Under the pieces are notes generated by a model. It worked only from the letters and a program-made list of their open reading frames with translations. It did no database searches and was not told the origin of the DNA. A stretch of DNA of 64,000 nt, from contig NZ_PYYB01000003.1 in the NCBI RefSeq assembly GCF_003044185.1, positions 186,001-250,000 of the forward strand, read 5' to 3'. The translations under genes and the position numbers were made by a program. Source of the DNA: Paraconexibacter algicola. GTDB taxonomy: Bacteria > Actinomycetota > Thermoleophilia > Solirubrobacterales > Solirubrobacteraceae. Shown piece by piece: positions 1-7,466 of this stretch. How positions within the stretch are numbered: position 1 is the stretch's first letter; each line of letters opens with the position of its first letter.

Positions 1-1
1 C

Positions 2-1261
2 TGCGGCACCGACGTCGCCGGCCGCCGCCAGGACGAGCGGCGGCTCGCGCGGGAGCGCGCGCAGATCGAGCGCGAGCGCGACCAGGCCGAGGCCGACCAC
101 GCCACCACCACCGCGTTCCTGGCGAACATGAGCCACGAGATCCGCACGCCGATGAACGCGGTGATCGGGTTCACGTCGCTGCTGCTCGACACCGACCTCG
201 ACCCGCAGCAGCGCGACTTCACGCAGACGATCCGGTCCTCCGGCGAGCACCTGCTCGGCCTGATCGACGACGTCCTGGACTACTCCAAGCTCGAGGCGGG
301 CGAGATGACGCTCGCGGCCGTCCCGTTCTCGCTGCGCTCGACGCTGGAGCGGTGCCTCGGCCTCGTCGCCGGGCCCGCGCGCGCCAAGGGCCTGCGGCTG
401 CACGCCGTCGTGCAGCCCGGCGTCCCCGATCGGCTCGTGGCGGACGACCGCCGGATCCGCCAGATCCTCCTGAACCTGCTCGGCAACGCGGTGAAGTTCA
501 CCGAGCGCGGCGAGGTCGTCGTCGAGGCCGACGTGCGCCGCGGGCCCGAGGGACCGATCCTCGTCCTGCAGGTCCAGGACACCGGGCCCGGCATCACGCC
601 CGAGCACATGGCGCAGCTGTTCGAGCCGTTCCGCCAGGGCGACCAGACGCTCAGCCGCCGCCACGGCGGGACCGGCCTGGGGCTGGCGATCTCCCGCCGG
701 CTCGCCCGACTCATGGGCGGGGACATCACCGCGGTGTCCGCGGCGGGCGAGGGCACCCGCTTCACCTTCGCGCTCGGTGTCGGCGTCTTCGGGCCCGGGA
801 CCGCGGAGGCGACGCCGGTGGCCGAGCAGCCGCCCTCGCCCCGCTCGCGCCGGTCCCCCGGACAGCCCGTCGAGCCGGGCGACCGCCCGCTGCGCGTGCT
901 CGTCGCCGAGGACAGCCCGGTCAACCAGCGGGTGCTCGTGCTGTCGCTCGGGCAGCTCGGCTACGAGCCCGACGTCGTCGAGAACGGGCTCGCCGCCGTC
1001 GAGGCGGTGCAGCGCCAGCCCTACGACGTCGTGCTGATGGACATCCAGATGCCGGTCATGGACGGGCTGCGCGCCACGCAGGAGATCCACCGCCGGCTGC
1101 CGCCCGAGCGTCGGCCCCGGATCATCGCCGTGACCGCGCACGCCCTGGAGTCCGACCGGTCACGCTGCCTGGCCGCGGGGATGGACGACTACGTGTCCAA
1201 GCCCCTGCGGCCCGGCCAGCTGCGCAAGCTGCTGGCCGAGACCGCGCCACTGCCCGTCTGA
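2..1261 (+). CDS. Hybrid sensor histidine kinase, 3' part (5' end outside window)
   Basis: The reading frame is open from the first bases, so the gene starts upstream of the window. Visible parts in order: an Arg/Glu-rich coiled-coil linker of about 40 residues, a HisKA domain whose H-box reads FLANMSHEIRTPMNA with the phospho-accepting His at about nt 134-136, a HATPase_c domain (N box LLNLLGNAVKFT, G1 DTGPGI, G2 GGTGLGLAIS), a Pro/Arg linker, and a C-terminal receiver domain with acidic residues in VLVAEDS, phospho-acceptor Asp in VVLMDIQMPVMDG and the conserved Lys in YVSKPL. The family autophosphorylates on His and passes phosphate to its own receiver. The input domain is not visible, so the stimulus is unknown. 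It ends 10 bp before the convergent degenerate gene on the other strand. Confidence 0.95.
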   Translation, partial: CGTDVAGRRQDERRLARERAQIERERDQAEADHATTTAFLANMSHEIRTPMNAVIGFTSLLLDTDLDPQQRDFTQTIRSSGEHLLGLIDDVLDYSKLEAGEMTLAAVPFSLRSTLERCLGLVAGPARAKGLRLHAVVQPGVPDRLVADDRRIRQILLNLLGNAVKFTERGEVVVEADVRRGPEGPILVLQVQDTGPGITPEHMAQLFEPFRQGDQTLSRRHGGTGLGLAISRRLARLMGGDITAVSAAGEGTRFTFALGVGVFGPGTAEATPVAEQPPSPRSRRSPGQPVEPGDRPLRVLVAEDSPVNQRVLVLSLGQLGYEPDVVENGLAAVEAVQRQPYDVVLMDIQMPVMDGLRATQEIHRRLPPERRPRIIAVTAHALESDRSRCLAAGMDDYVSKPLRPGQLRKLLAETAPLPV

Positions 1262-1271
1262 GGCGCGCCGC

Positions 1272-1720
1272 TCAGCGGGTCACGCGCACCGCGGCGCGCC
1301 GCACGACGCGACGACCGGCGCCGTCGGTGGCCGTGAGCACGACCGTGTACCGCGCACTGCCGCGCAGGCGGCGCACGAGCGACAGCCGGACCGTCCGGCT
1401 CGCGCGCAGCGACGTGACCGCGCTGCGCAGGACGGTCCGTCCGGCGCCGTCGAGGACCCGCAGGCGGGCCGCGCGCAGCACGCCGCCGCGCAGCCCGACG
1501 CGGACGCCGACGGCGCGCAGCCGGTTCGTGTCACCGACCTCGTCGCCCGGATCCTGAAGCCCGGCTGGCGCAGGAACCGCCCGACGTCGGTGTACGTGTG
1601 GTTGGTGACGAACGTCTGCACCTGGTGCGAGGCCCCGAACTCGCGGACGGCGAGCGTCTCCGGCTCGGTGAACGGGGCGATGCCGCGGTAGTGGCAGCCC
1701 GGACCCGCCGGACCCGCCGA
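1272..1720 (-). pseudogene. Decayed M14-type zinc carboxypeptidase fragment with a secreted C-terminal domain
   Basis: Directly after the stop codon of the upstream tetR gene, one frame encodes a fragment containing YRGIAPFTEPETLAVREF and then TFVTNHTYT plus LRQPGF. This pattern resembles the C-terminal half of secreted M14 carboxypeptidases of actinobacteria. Near nt 1545-1560 the sensible reading jumps to another frame (QDPGDEVGDTNRLRAVG), which continues as a beta-rich Arg/Val tail ending RRAAVRVTR, a type of terminus seen on several secreted proteins in this window. There is no start codon, no N-terminal catalytic half and no signal peptide, so I read it as a truncated and frameshifted relic. 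A sequencing indel could explain the frame change but not the missing N-terminus. Confidence 0.55.
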
Positions 1721-2329
1721 TCATGCGGTCGCCGTCGCGGATCCGACGGCTCGGCGCGCGAACACCCGCAGCGCGGCGACGAGCGCGGCCGGGTCGGGCC
1801 GGTCCTCCGCGGCGGGGGCGAGCGGTCCGACGAGCGCCTCGCCGACGGCGCCCACGAGCGCGGCGGCGGTGAGGTCCGGGTCCTGCGCGGGGATCTCCCC
1901 GGCGGCGACCGCCTCGGCCAGCAGGCCCGACAGCAACGCCCGGTAGGTCTGCCGGTACGCGAGCCGCTCGGCGTCCACGAGCGGGTCGACCGGCTCGGCC
2001 AGCAGCGCCCACGCCAGCCGCGGGTTGGCCAGCGCCCGGGTCGCGAACACCGCGAGCGTCTCCTCGACCCGCGCGACACCGGGCGCCCCGGTCGCCGCGA
2101 CCGCCTCCGCGGCCCGCTCCATCGCGGCGATCTCGCGCCCGCAGACCGAGCGGAAGACCTCGACGAACAGCTCCGCCTTCGAGGGGAAGTGCCGGTACAT
2201 CGCGCTGGCCGCCACCCCGGCGCGGGCGCCGATCCCGGCGACGCTCACGGTCCCGTAGCCGCCCTCCTGCAGCAGCGCCTGCGCGGCGGCGATCAGCCGC
2301 TCACGGGTCGTGCCGGTCGTCGCGACCAC
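1721..2329 (-). CDS. TetR/AcrR family transcriptional regulator
   Basis: The 202-residue protein starts at GTG. An N-terminal TetR helix-turn-helix covers about residues 10-55 (VSVAGIGARAGVAASAMYRH followed by FPSKAELF). The rest is an all-helical, Ala-rich ligand-binding and dimerisation domain. It is the last gene of a tightly packed operon with an AidB-like flavoprotein and a crotonase; only 3 bp separate it from the crotonase stop. The perfect palindrome upstream of the aidB-like gene (4873-4888) is the obvious candidate operator, which would make this an autoregulated repressor of an acyl-CoA or flavoprotein operon. The ligand is unknown; an acyl-CoA thioester would fit the neighbours but is inference. 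Confidence 0.9.
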   Translation of the reverse strand: MVATTGTTRERLIAAAQALLQEGGYGTVSVAGIGARAGVAASAMYRHFPSKAELFVEVFRSVCGREIAAMERAAEAVAATGAPGVARVEETLAVFATRALANPRLAWALLAEPVDPLVDAERLAYRQTYRALLSGLLAEAVAAGEIPAQDPDLTAAALVGAVGEALVGPLAPAAEDRPDPAALVAALRVFARRAVGSATATA

Positions 2330-2332
2330 GCC

Positions 2333-3256
2333 TCAGCCCTTGAAGGTCGACGGTCCCGCGTCGCCGAACGGCCCGTCGCGCTCGAGGACCGCCTGACGGA
2401 AGCCGGCCTCCGCGGCCCGCTGCTGGAAGGCGTACCCCTCCTTCGTGTGGCGGGTGATGCCGTCCAGCAGCGTGCCGAGCACCTGCGTGGAGTGCAGGCC
2501 CTGGCTGTAGAGCTCCTGGTTGACGAGCAGCTTCATCATCTGCAGCTGGTTGACGGGGTTGCGCGCGATCCGCTGCACGAGGATCTCGGTGCGCTCGTCG
2601 AGCCGCTCCGGGGCGGGCGCCTCGATCGCCATCCCCCACTCGAGCGCCTCCTCGCCGCTGAGCGAGTCGCCGGTGAACAGCAGCCGCTTGGCGCGCTGGG
2701 CGCCGAGCCGGTGCGCCCACAGCGCCGTCGTGGGCGAGCCCCACACCCGGGCGGGCGGGTAGCCGATCTTCGCGTCGGCGGCCATCACCAGCAGGTCGGA
2801 GCACAGCGCCATGTCGGTGCCCCCGGCCACGCAGAAGCCGTGGACCTTGCAGACCACGGGCTTGGAGCAGTGGAAGAGGCTCATGAACCCGCGGACGTTG
2901 CGGCCCATCATCGCGTAGTCGACCATCGGGTCCCACGTGCCGGACGGATCGTGGTTGGCGGCCATCACCTGCGGGTCGATCGCGCTGCCCGCGGGCGGCG
3001 GGGCGAACGAGTCGCCGAGCCGGCCGGCGCCCTCGGCGCTCTCGACCAGGTCGTAGCCGCCGCAGAAGCCCTTGCCGTTGCCCGACAGCAGCAGCACGTG
3101 CACCGCCGGGTCGAGGTCGGCCTGCTCGACGCAGTGCTCGAGCTCCTGCACGAGCCGGCGGGTGATGCCGTTGCCGCGCTCGGGCCGGTCGAGCGTGATC
3201 CGCGCGACGCGGCCGTCGACCGCGTAGGTGAGCGCCTGCAGGTCGCCGACGCTCAC
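2333..3256 (-). CDS. Crotonase / enoyl-CoA hydratase family protein
   Basis: The 307-residue protein is a little longer than the usual 260 of enoyl-CoA hydratases. The N-terminus has the family strand ARITLDRPERGNGI, the first oxyanion-hole segment is GKGFCGGYDL and the second is GFCVAGGTDMALCSDLLV. About 30 extra residues rich in Pro and Ala sit between these two motifs. Where many hydratases carry the second catalytic Glu, the sequence reads ARVWGSPTTALW, so hydratase chemistry is not assured and isomerase, hydrolase or other crotonase chemistry is possible. Its GTG start overlaps the stop of the aidB-like gene by 4 bp (GTGA), indicating translational coupling. It presumably acts on a CoA thioester together with the upstream acyl-CoA dehydrogenase-like protein. 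Confidence 0.9.
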   Translation of the reverse strand: MSVGDLQALTYAVDGRVARITLDRPERGNGITRRLVQELEHCVEQADLDPAVHVLLLSGNGKGFCGGYDLVESAEGAGRLGDSFAPPPAGSAIDPQVMAANHDPSGTWDPMVDYAMMGRNVRGFMSLFHCSKPVVCKVHGFCVAGGTDMALCSDLLVMAADAKIGYPPARVWGSPTTALWAHRLGAQRAKRLLFTGDSLSGEEALEWGMAIEAPAPERLDERTEILVQRIARNPVNQLQMMKLLVNQELYSQGLHSTQVLGTLLDGITRHTKEGYAFQQRAAEAGFRQAVLERDGPFGDAGPSTFKG

Positions 3257-4860
3257 GCCGGGAGGGCCCGGTCGACGATCGCGGCCGCGTCGACCCCGAC
3301 GGGCAGCGTGCCGTAGGCGTGCCCGGCGCCGCCGGCGCTGAGCCGCGAGGCGCAGAACGCGTCGGCGACCGCGGCCGGCGCGTGTCGCACGAGCAGCGCG
3401 CCCTGCAGCGCGAAGCCGAGGTCCTCGACGATCCGCCGGGCCCGGAACTCCGCGTCCTGCGGGGTCAGCGTCGCGAGGTCGGCCTGCACGCGGTCCAGGT
3501 GCGCGTCCAGGCGCGCGTCACCGCCGCGGGCGAGCTCGCACTCGGCCAGGAACGCGGGCAAACCCTCGGGCTCCTTCACGAGCGCGCGCAGGACGTCCAG
3601 CGCGGCGACGTTGCCCGATCCCTCCCAGATCGACTGCAGCGGCGCGTCGCGGTACAGCAGCGGCAGGCCCGACTCCTCGACGAAGCCGTTGCCGCCGAGG
3701 CACTCGAGCGCCTCCCCCGCGTGCTGCGGGGCGCGCTTGCAGACGTGGTACTTCATGACCGCGGTGGCGAACCGGCGGAACGCGCCCTGCTGCGGGTCGT
3801 CGAAGGCACGCGCGACGCGCAGGGCGGCGGCGGTCGCCGCCTCGGACTCGACCGCGAGGTCGGCGAGCACGTTGCGCATCAGCGGCTGGTCGACGAGCTG
3901 CGCCCCGAAGGCGGCGCGGTGGCGGGCGTGGTGGATCGCCTGCATGGTGCCGTGGCGCATCGAGGTCGTCGAGCCGAGCAGGCAGTCGAGCCGGGTGTGG
4001 TTGACCATCGTGATGATGGCCTTGACGCCGCGGCCCTCCTCGCCGACGAGGCGGCCGACCGCGCCGCGGAACTCGACCTCGCTGGAGGGCAGCGAGCGGG
4101 TGCCGAGCTTGTCCTTCAGGCGCTGGAACTCCATGCCGCCCTCGGCGCGGTCGACGAGGAAGCAGGAGAGGCCGGCGTCGGTCTGCGCGAGGACGAGGAA
4201 GACGTCGCACGGCGGGTAGGAGCAGAACCACTTGTGGCCGGTGATCGCGTACGTGCCGTCGCCGGTGGGCACCGCGACGGTCGTGTTCGCGCGGACGTCG
4301 GAGCCGCCCTGCTTCTCGGTCATCGCCATGCCGCCGAGCGCGCCCGCGTCGTAGTCGGGGAGCGTCAGCCGGTCCTCCCAGCGGGCCGCGAGCTCGGGCG
4401 CACCCGCCCGCAGCGCGGGGACGATGGCGTTGGTCATCGAGACCGGGCACAGGACGCCGCCGTTGGCGTGGCCCCAGGTGCTGAACAGGGCGGCGCGGGC
4501 GACGTGCGCGCCGTCGCGCGCCTCGCGCCACGGGACGCTCGCGAGGCCGTGCTCGATCGCGGTGCGCAGCAGCGCGTGCCACGACGGGTCGAGCTCGACC
4601 TCGTCGACGCGGTGCCCGTAGCGGTCGTGGGTGCGGAGGATCGGCTCGTTGCGCTCGGCCCGCTCGCTGTGGGCGAGCGTCTCGGGCCGGCCGACGAGCT
4701 CGCCGAGGACGTGGACGCGGTCGTAGGCCCAGCCGCCGCCCTCGCGCTCGAGCGCCTCCTGCAGCGCGAGGTCGAGCGCGAAGAAGTTCGCGGGCCGCAG
4801 CGGGGCGGCCTGGTTGTGGACCTCGTGCGTGGCGTGCGAGGGGCGGGCGATGGTGGCCAT
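3253..4860 (-). CDS. aidB: AidB-like acyl-CoA dehydrogenase family flavoprotein
   Basis: The 535-residue protein matches AidB in length and layout rather than the roughly 380-residue beta-oxidation dehydrogenases. Shared AidB-type segments include HEVHNQAAPL near the N-terminus, LCPVSMTNA, MGMTEKQGGSDV-like MAMTEKQGGSDV, GHKWFCSYP, LKDKLGTRS, the LGGNGFVEES segment and PLQSIWEGSGNVAALDVLR. E. coli AidB is an FAD protein that binds DNA and is induced by alkylation; homologues may be true acyl-CoA dehydrogenases. Here it heads an operon with a crotonase and tetR, which favours a CoA-linked metabolic role. A TAGGCT -10 hexamer lies 6 nt before the ATG, so the mRNA is probably leaderless, and a palindromic operator sits directly upstream of it. 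Confidence 0.9.
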   Translation of the reverse strand: MATIARPSHATHEVHNQAAPLRPANFFALDLALQEALEREGGGWAYDRVHVLGELVGRPETLAHSERAERNEPILRTHDRYGHRVDEVELDPSWHALLRTAIEHGLASVPWREARDGAHVARAALFSTWGHANGGVLCPVSMTNAIVPALRAGAPELAARWEDRLTLPDYDAGALGGMAMTEKQGGSDVRANTTVAVPTGDGTYAITGHKWFCSYPPCDVFLVLAQTDAGLSCFLVDRAEGGMEFQRLKDKLGTRSLPSSEVEFRGAVGRLVGEEGRGVKAIITMVNHTRLDCLLGSTTSMRHGTMQAIHHARHRAAFGAQLVDQPLMRNVLADLAVESEAATAAALRVARAFDDPQQGAFRRFATAVMKYHVCKRAPQHAGEALECLGGNGFVEESGLPLLYRDAPLQSIWEGSGNVAALDVLRALVKEPEGLPAFLAECELARGGDARLDAHLDRVQADLATLTPQDAEFRARRIVEDLGFALQGALLVRHAPAAVADAFCASRLSAGGAGHAYGTLPVGVDAAAIVDRALPA

Positions 4861-4866
4861 GCCCGC

Positions 4867-4888
4867 AGCCTAGTGAATCCGGATTCAC
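4867..4888 (-). promoter_or_regulatory. aidB operon promoter with perfect 16-bp palindromic operator
   Basis: On the minus strand TAGGCT (4867-4872) lies 6 nt before the ATG at 4860. Abutting it is the perfect palindrome GTGAATCCGGATTCAC (4873-4888), which would place a bound dimer between the -10 and -35 positions. A TetR gene ends the operon, so negative autoregulation through this site is the simplest reading. Confidence 0.75.
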
Positions 4889-4918
4889 ACGGTCAAGGGC
4901 CGCACCTGCGACGCCGGG

Positions 4919-5461
4919 TCAGCGGCGCGCCCGGTCGGGCTGCACGCGCAGGACGTGCAGTGCCGTCGCGAGCAGCTCGTAGTGACCGGCGAGCATCACC
5001 AGCTCGATCAGGCCGCGCTCGTCCAGGTGCCCGCGCAGCAGCTCCCACGTCTCGTCACCGAGGTCGCGGGTGTGGTGCAGCTCGTCGGTCGCGAGGAGCA
5101 GCGCGCGCACGCGCGGCGACCAGCCCGGCGCCTGCGGCCCGAGCTCGACGCGGTCCATCTCGACGTCGGTGAGTCCCGCCCGCGCACCGAGCCGGCGGTG
5201 CTGGGTGCGCTCGTAGGCGCTGTCGGCGAGGTGCGCGACCCGCAGGATCACGAGCTCGCTCTCGCGCCGCGGCAGCGTGCCGCCCGGCATCAGCCGCCCG
5301 GCGAACACGAGCCAGCCGCGGAACAGCGAGCGGTGCCGTCCGAGCGTCAGGAAGATGTTCGGCGGCGTCGTGCCGGTGACGCGGCCGGCGACCTGCGCGA
5401 AGGCCCAGGTGAGGACGCCCACGTCACGGCGCGAGCCCGGGGTGATCCGCGGCACGCTCAC
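4919..5461 (-). CDS. Carboxymuconolactone decarboxylase (AhpD-like) family protein
   Basis: The 180-residue helical protein has the CMD-domain core: PRRESELVILRVAHLADSAY followed by QHRRLGARAGLT, then a conserved C-terminal helix HYELLATALHVL. AhpD-type members carry a CxxC pair for peroxidase activity. No CxxC is seen here, so it is more like the large group of CMD proteins of unknown reaction (the Cys positions read as Ala-x-x-Ala). Its GTG start overlaps the stop of the TetR gene by 4 bp (GTGA), so the two are co-translated. The regulator probably controls both genes through the inverted repeat upstream. The substrate is not predictable from sequence. Confidence 0.85.
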   Translation of the reverse strand: MSVPRITPGSRRDVGVLTWAFAQVAGRVTGTTPPNIFLTLGRHRSLFRGWLVFAGRLMPGGTLPRRESELVILRVAHLADSAYERTQHRRLGARAGLTDVEMDRVELGPQAPGWSPRVRALLLATDELHHTRDLGDETWELLRGHLDERGLIELVMLAGHYELLATALHVLRVQPDRARR

Positions 5462-6102
5462 GCCTCCTCCCCCAGCACGCGCGCGACGAGCCCGACGACC
5501 GGGCCGTGCAGCGCCTCGAGCTCGTCGAAGCGCCCGGCGCAGACGCGCTGGGTCACGAGCGCGCTGATCGCGGCCACCAGCGCCTCGACGGCGAACCGGT
5601 CGGTGTCGTCGCGGGCGTCGACGAGCGTCGCCATCGCGTCGACGAAGCGGGCCTGCACGTCGACGCGCCGTCGCAGCGCGGCATCCCCGGCGGCGTAGAC
5701 CTCGACGAAGAACGTGCGCGCGATCGCGGGCTCGGCGGCCAGTGCGGCGAGGTAGGAGCGCAGCACGCGCGAGAGCTGCTCGAGCACCGGCAGCTCGGCG
5801 GCGGCCGGGTCCGCCTCCGGCTCCGGGGCGGCGAGTCCGGCGGCCATGATCCCCAGCAGGACGGTCGCGGCCTCGTCGTAGGCGGCGAGGAAGCAGTCCT
5901 CCTTGTTGGCGAACTGCTCGTAGAAGGACTCGCGGGAGACTCCTGCGCGACGCAGGACCTGGGCGACGGACGTCTTGGCGTAGCCGTGCTCGGCCACAAC
6001 CTCGGCCATGGCGCGCAGCAGGCGCTCGCGCTGGGAGGCGGCGACCTCCTCGCGGCTCAGGCCGTGGCGGCCGCGAGGGAGCTTGCGGGGAGCGGTGTCC
6101 AC
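5458..6102 (-). CDS. TetR/AcrR family transcriptional regulator
   Basis: The 214-residue protein starts at GTG. A basic N-terminal arm (about residues 1-20) precedes the TetR helix-turn-helix, KTSVAQVLRRAGVSRESFYE with FANKEDCFLAAY, at about residues 40-75. The C-terminal part is a long Ala-rich helical domain of the TetR_C type. A TAGTCT -10 element lies 7 nt before the start, so the transcript is predicted leaderless. An inverted repeat GAACA-N4-TGTTC lies about 24-37 nt upstream of the start, in the expected -35 region, suggesting autorepression. It is the first gene of a two-gene operon with the CMD-family protein. Confidence 0.9.
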   Translation of the reverse strand: MDTAPRKLPRGRHGLSREEVAASQRERLLRAMAEVVAEHGYAKTSVAQVLRRAGVSRESFYEQFANKEDCFLAAYDEAATVLLGIMAAGLAAPEPEADPAAAELPVLEQLSRVLRSYLAALAAEPAIARTFFVEVYAAGDAALRRRVDVQARFVDAMATLVDARDDTDRFAVEALVAAISALVTQRVCAGRFDELEALHGPVVGLVARVLGEEA

Positions 6103-6109
6103 CCGAGCG

Positions 6110-6139
6110 AGACTACCGGGACGGTGAACACCGCTGTTC
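6110..6139 (-). promoter_or_regulatory. Promoter and candidate operator of the second tetR gene
   Basis: Minus strand: TAGTCT at 6110-6115, 7 nt before the GTG at 6102. The inverted repeat GAACA (6126-6130) and TGTTC (6135-6139) with a 4-nt spacer would overlap the -35 region. Confidence 0.5.
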
Positions 6140-6157
6140 GTGGAGGAGTCTCGGGGA

Positions 6158-6364
6158 CTAGCCGAGGACGTCGAGGGCGCCCAGGGCCTCGCCGGGCGTG
6201 CTGTACGAGCCGATCATGCGCAGCTCGCGGGTCTCGGCGTTCACGTCGTAGAGCGTGAGCGTCTTGCGGTCCAGGACGACGTCGTCACCGAGGATGCACT
6301 GCGCGAGGTTCAGGTCGTCCAGGTAGCGGACGGTGGGGGCGGCAGCGGCGGCGGTCGGGCTCAT
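6158..6364 (-). CDS. Small acidic protein of unknown function (68 aa)
   Basis: The chosen start is the ATG at 6364, preceded by CTGGAG about 5 nt upstream. Extending the frame further gives only Arg/Pro-rich sequence typical of non-coding reading. The protein has a short Ala-rich N-terminus, then an ordinary soluble sequence with DLNLAQCILGDDVVLD and LTLYDVNAETRELRMIGSY. The alternating pattern suggests a small beta-strand domain. I do not recognise a family. It stands alone between a tetR gene and the YedE genes, with a stem-loop and a perfect 16-bp palindrome just upstream (6451-6487), so it may be a regulated small protein. Confidence 0.6.
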   Translation of the reverse strand: MSPTAAAAAPTVRYLDDLNLAQCILGDDVVLDRKTLTLYDVNAETRELRMIGSYSTPGEALGALDVLG

Positions 6365-6450
6365 GTGGATCTCCAGTCGGTGGTAGATCCCTCTCCTCGC
6401 CCCCCGGTGAAGGAGGCACGAACGAGTGTTCCGCACCGCCGTCGAACACG

Positions 6451-6487
6451 GTGTGCGAGCGCGCACACAACGACCGACCGGTCGGTC
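6451..6487. promoter_or_regulatory. Stem-loop plus perfect palindrome GACCGACCGGTCGGTC
   Basis: GTGTGCG (6451-6457) and CGCACAC (6462-6468) form a 7-bp stem with a 4-nt loop. Immediately beyond is a perfect 16-bp palindrome (6472-6487) of a form typical of TetR-family operators. It lies between the YedE gene stop and the small gene, so it could be an operator for the small gene, a terminator for the YedE pair, or both. Confidence 0.5.
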
Positions 6488-6491
6488 AGGT

Positions 6492-6974
6492 CTACGCGGG
6501 CACCACCGCACGCGCGGACGGATCGGGCGCGGCCGTCGCGTCGCTGGCCGGCTCGGTCTCCACCGCACCCTCGCGGCGCATGTACAGCCAGACCCCGGCG
6601 AGCACGCCGACGAGCGTCACGAAGCCCCAGCCGATGCCCTGGCCGACCTGCGCGGCGACCGGTCCCGGGCACGCGCCCGAGACGCCCCAGCCGAGCCCGA
6701 ACAGCAGGCTGCCGCCGACGTGCCGGCGGGTGGCCCGCTCCGGCGTCCAGGCGATCGGCTCGTCGACGAGCACCGCGCGCCGCCCCAGCCGCGCGAGGAT
6801 CCGCAGGCCGATCGCGGCGGTCCCGACGGCGGACCCCATGAAGAAGAACATGTAGGCGTCCTCGAACAGGAGCGCCTGGCGGATGACGTCCGGATCCACC
6901 ATGCCGCTCCAGCAGAGCATGAAGCCGAAGACCAGGCCGATGAACGCCCCGGCGGCGTGCTGACGGGCGGCCAT
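6492..6974 (-). CDS. YeeE/YedE family membrane protein, second half-transporter
   Basis: The 160-residue membrane protein has four predicted hydrophobic segments (for example AFIGLVFGFMLCWSGM, MFFFMGSAVGTAAIGL, LLFGLGWGVSGACPGPVAA and WGFVTLVGVLAGVWLYM). The SGACPGP motif is the conserved Cys motif of the second half of YeeE/YedE proteins, which carry sulfur compounds such as thiosulfate across the membrane; two-gene versions are often called PmpA/PmpB. The C-terminal 30 residues are a disordered Ala/Pro tail. The ATG immediately follows the stop of the partner gene (TAG then ATG with no gap), so the two halves are co-translated. Confidence 0.88.
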   Translation of the reverse strand: MAARQHAAGAFIGLVFGFMLCWSGMVDPDVIRQALLFEDAYMFFFMGSAVGTAAIGLRILARLGRRAVLVDEPIAWTPERATRRHVGGSLLFGLGWGVSGACPGPVAAQVGQGIGWGFVTLVGVLAGVWLYMRREGAVETEPASDATAAPDPSARAVVPA

Positions 6975-7436
6975 CTAGATCAGCGCCCGGATGACGAGGC
7001 TGACCACGATCGCCGTGCCGAAGAACGTCGCGGTGGACGCGAGCGCCGCCGGCGACAGCGTGCTCGTGCCCGCCAGGCCGTTGCCCGACGTGCAGCCGCC
7101 CGCGGTCTTCGCGCCGTAGCCGATCAGCACCCCGGAGACGAGCAGCAGCGGCACCATCCACAGCTGCTCCCCGCCCTCGAAGGTGCGGGTCATCCAGCCG
7201 TAGCCGTCGAAGCTCGTCGCGCCGTTGAGCAGCGCGAACAGCGCGCCCGCCCCGACGATCCCGAGCGCGAACCAGCCGCGCCAGTCGATGTCGCGGCGGC
7301 CCGCCGCGGCCTTGCCGATCAGCTCCGAGAAGCCGCCGGTGACCCCGAGGCGGGCGTTGAAGAGGATCCGGCAGGCGACCACGCAGAGTCCCATGACGGG
7401 ACCGGCGATCCACCAGGCGATCTGGTCGTCGAGCAT
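6975..7436 (-). CDS. YeeE/YedE family membrane protein, first half-transporter
   Basis: The 153-residue membrane protein (start at MLDDQIAWW) has four or five hydrophobic segments and the conserved motif GGCTSGNGL near its C-terminal third, the first-half Cys motif of YeeE/YedE sulfur-compound transporters. The ATG at 7436 is preferred over an in-frame GTG six codons upstream, because TATCCT (7443-7448) is a good -10 hexamer exactly 6 nt before the ATG, as at other leaderless genes here. With the adjoining gene it forms a split transporter that is a single polypeptide in E. coli. No sulfurtransferase lies next to the pair, so the cargo compound is open. Confidence 0.88.
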   Translation of the reverse strand: MLDDQIAWWIAGPVMGLCVVACRILFNARLGVTGGFSELIGKAAAGRRDIDWRGWFALGIVGAGALFALLNGATSFDGYGWMTRTFEGGEQLWMVPLLLVSGVLIGYGAKTAGGCTSGNGLAGTSTLSPAALASTATFFGTAIVVSLVIRALI

Positions 7437-7466
7437 CGTCCGAGGATATCCCACTCGTTCGGTGGA

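Noticed and set aside
6451-6468. Intrinsic terminator for the YedE genes
   Set aside because: The GTGTGCG/CGCACAC hairpin has no adjacent U-run on the minus strand and stands next to a perfect operator-like palindrome, so a regulatory reading is at least as likely.
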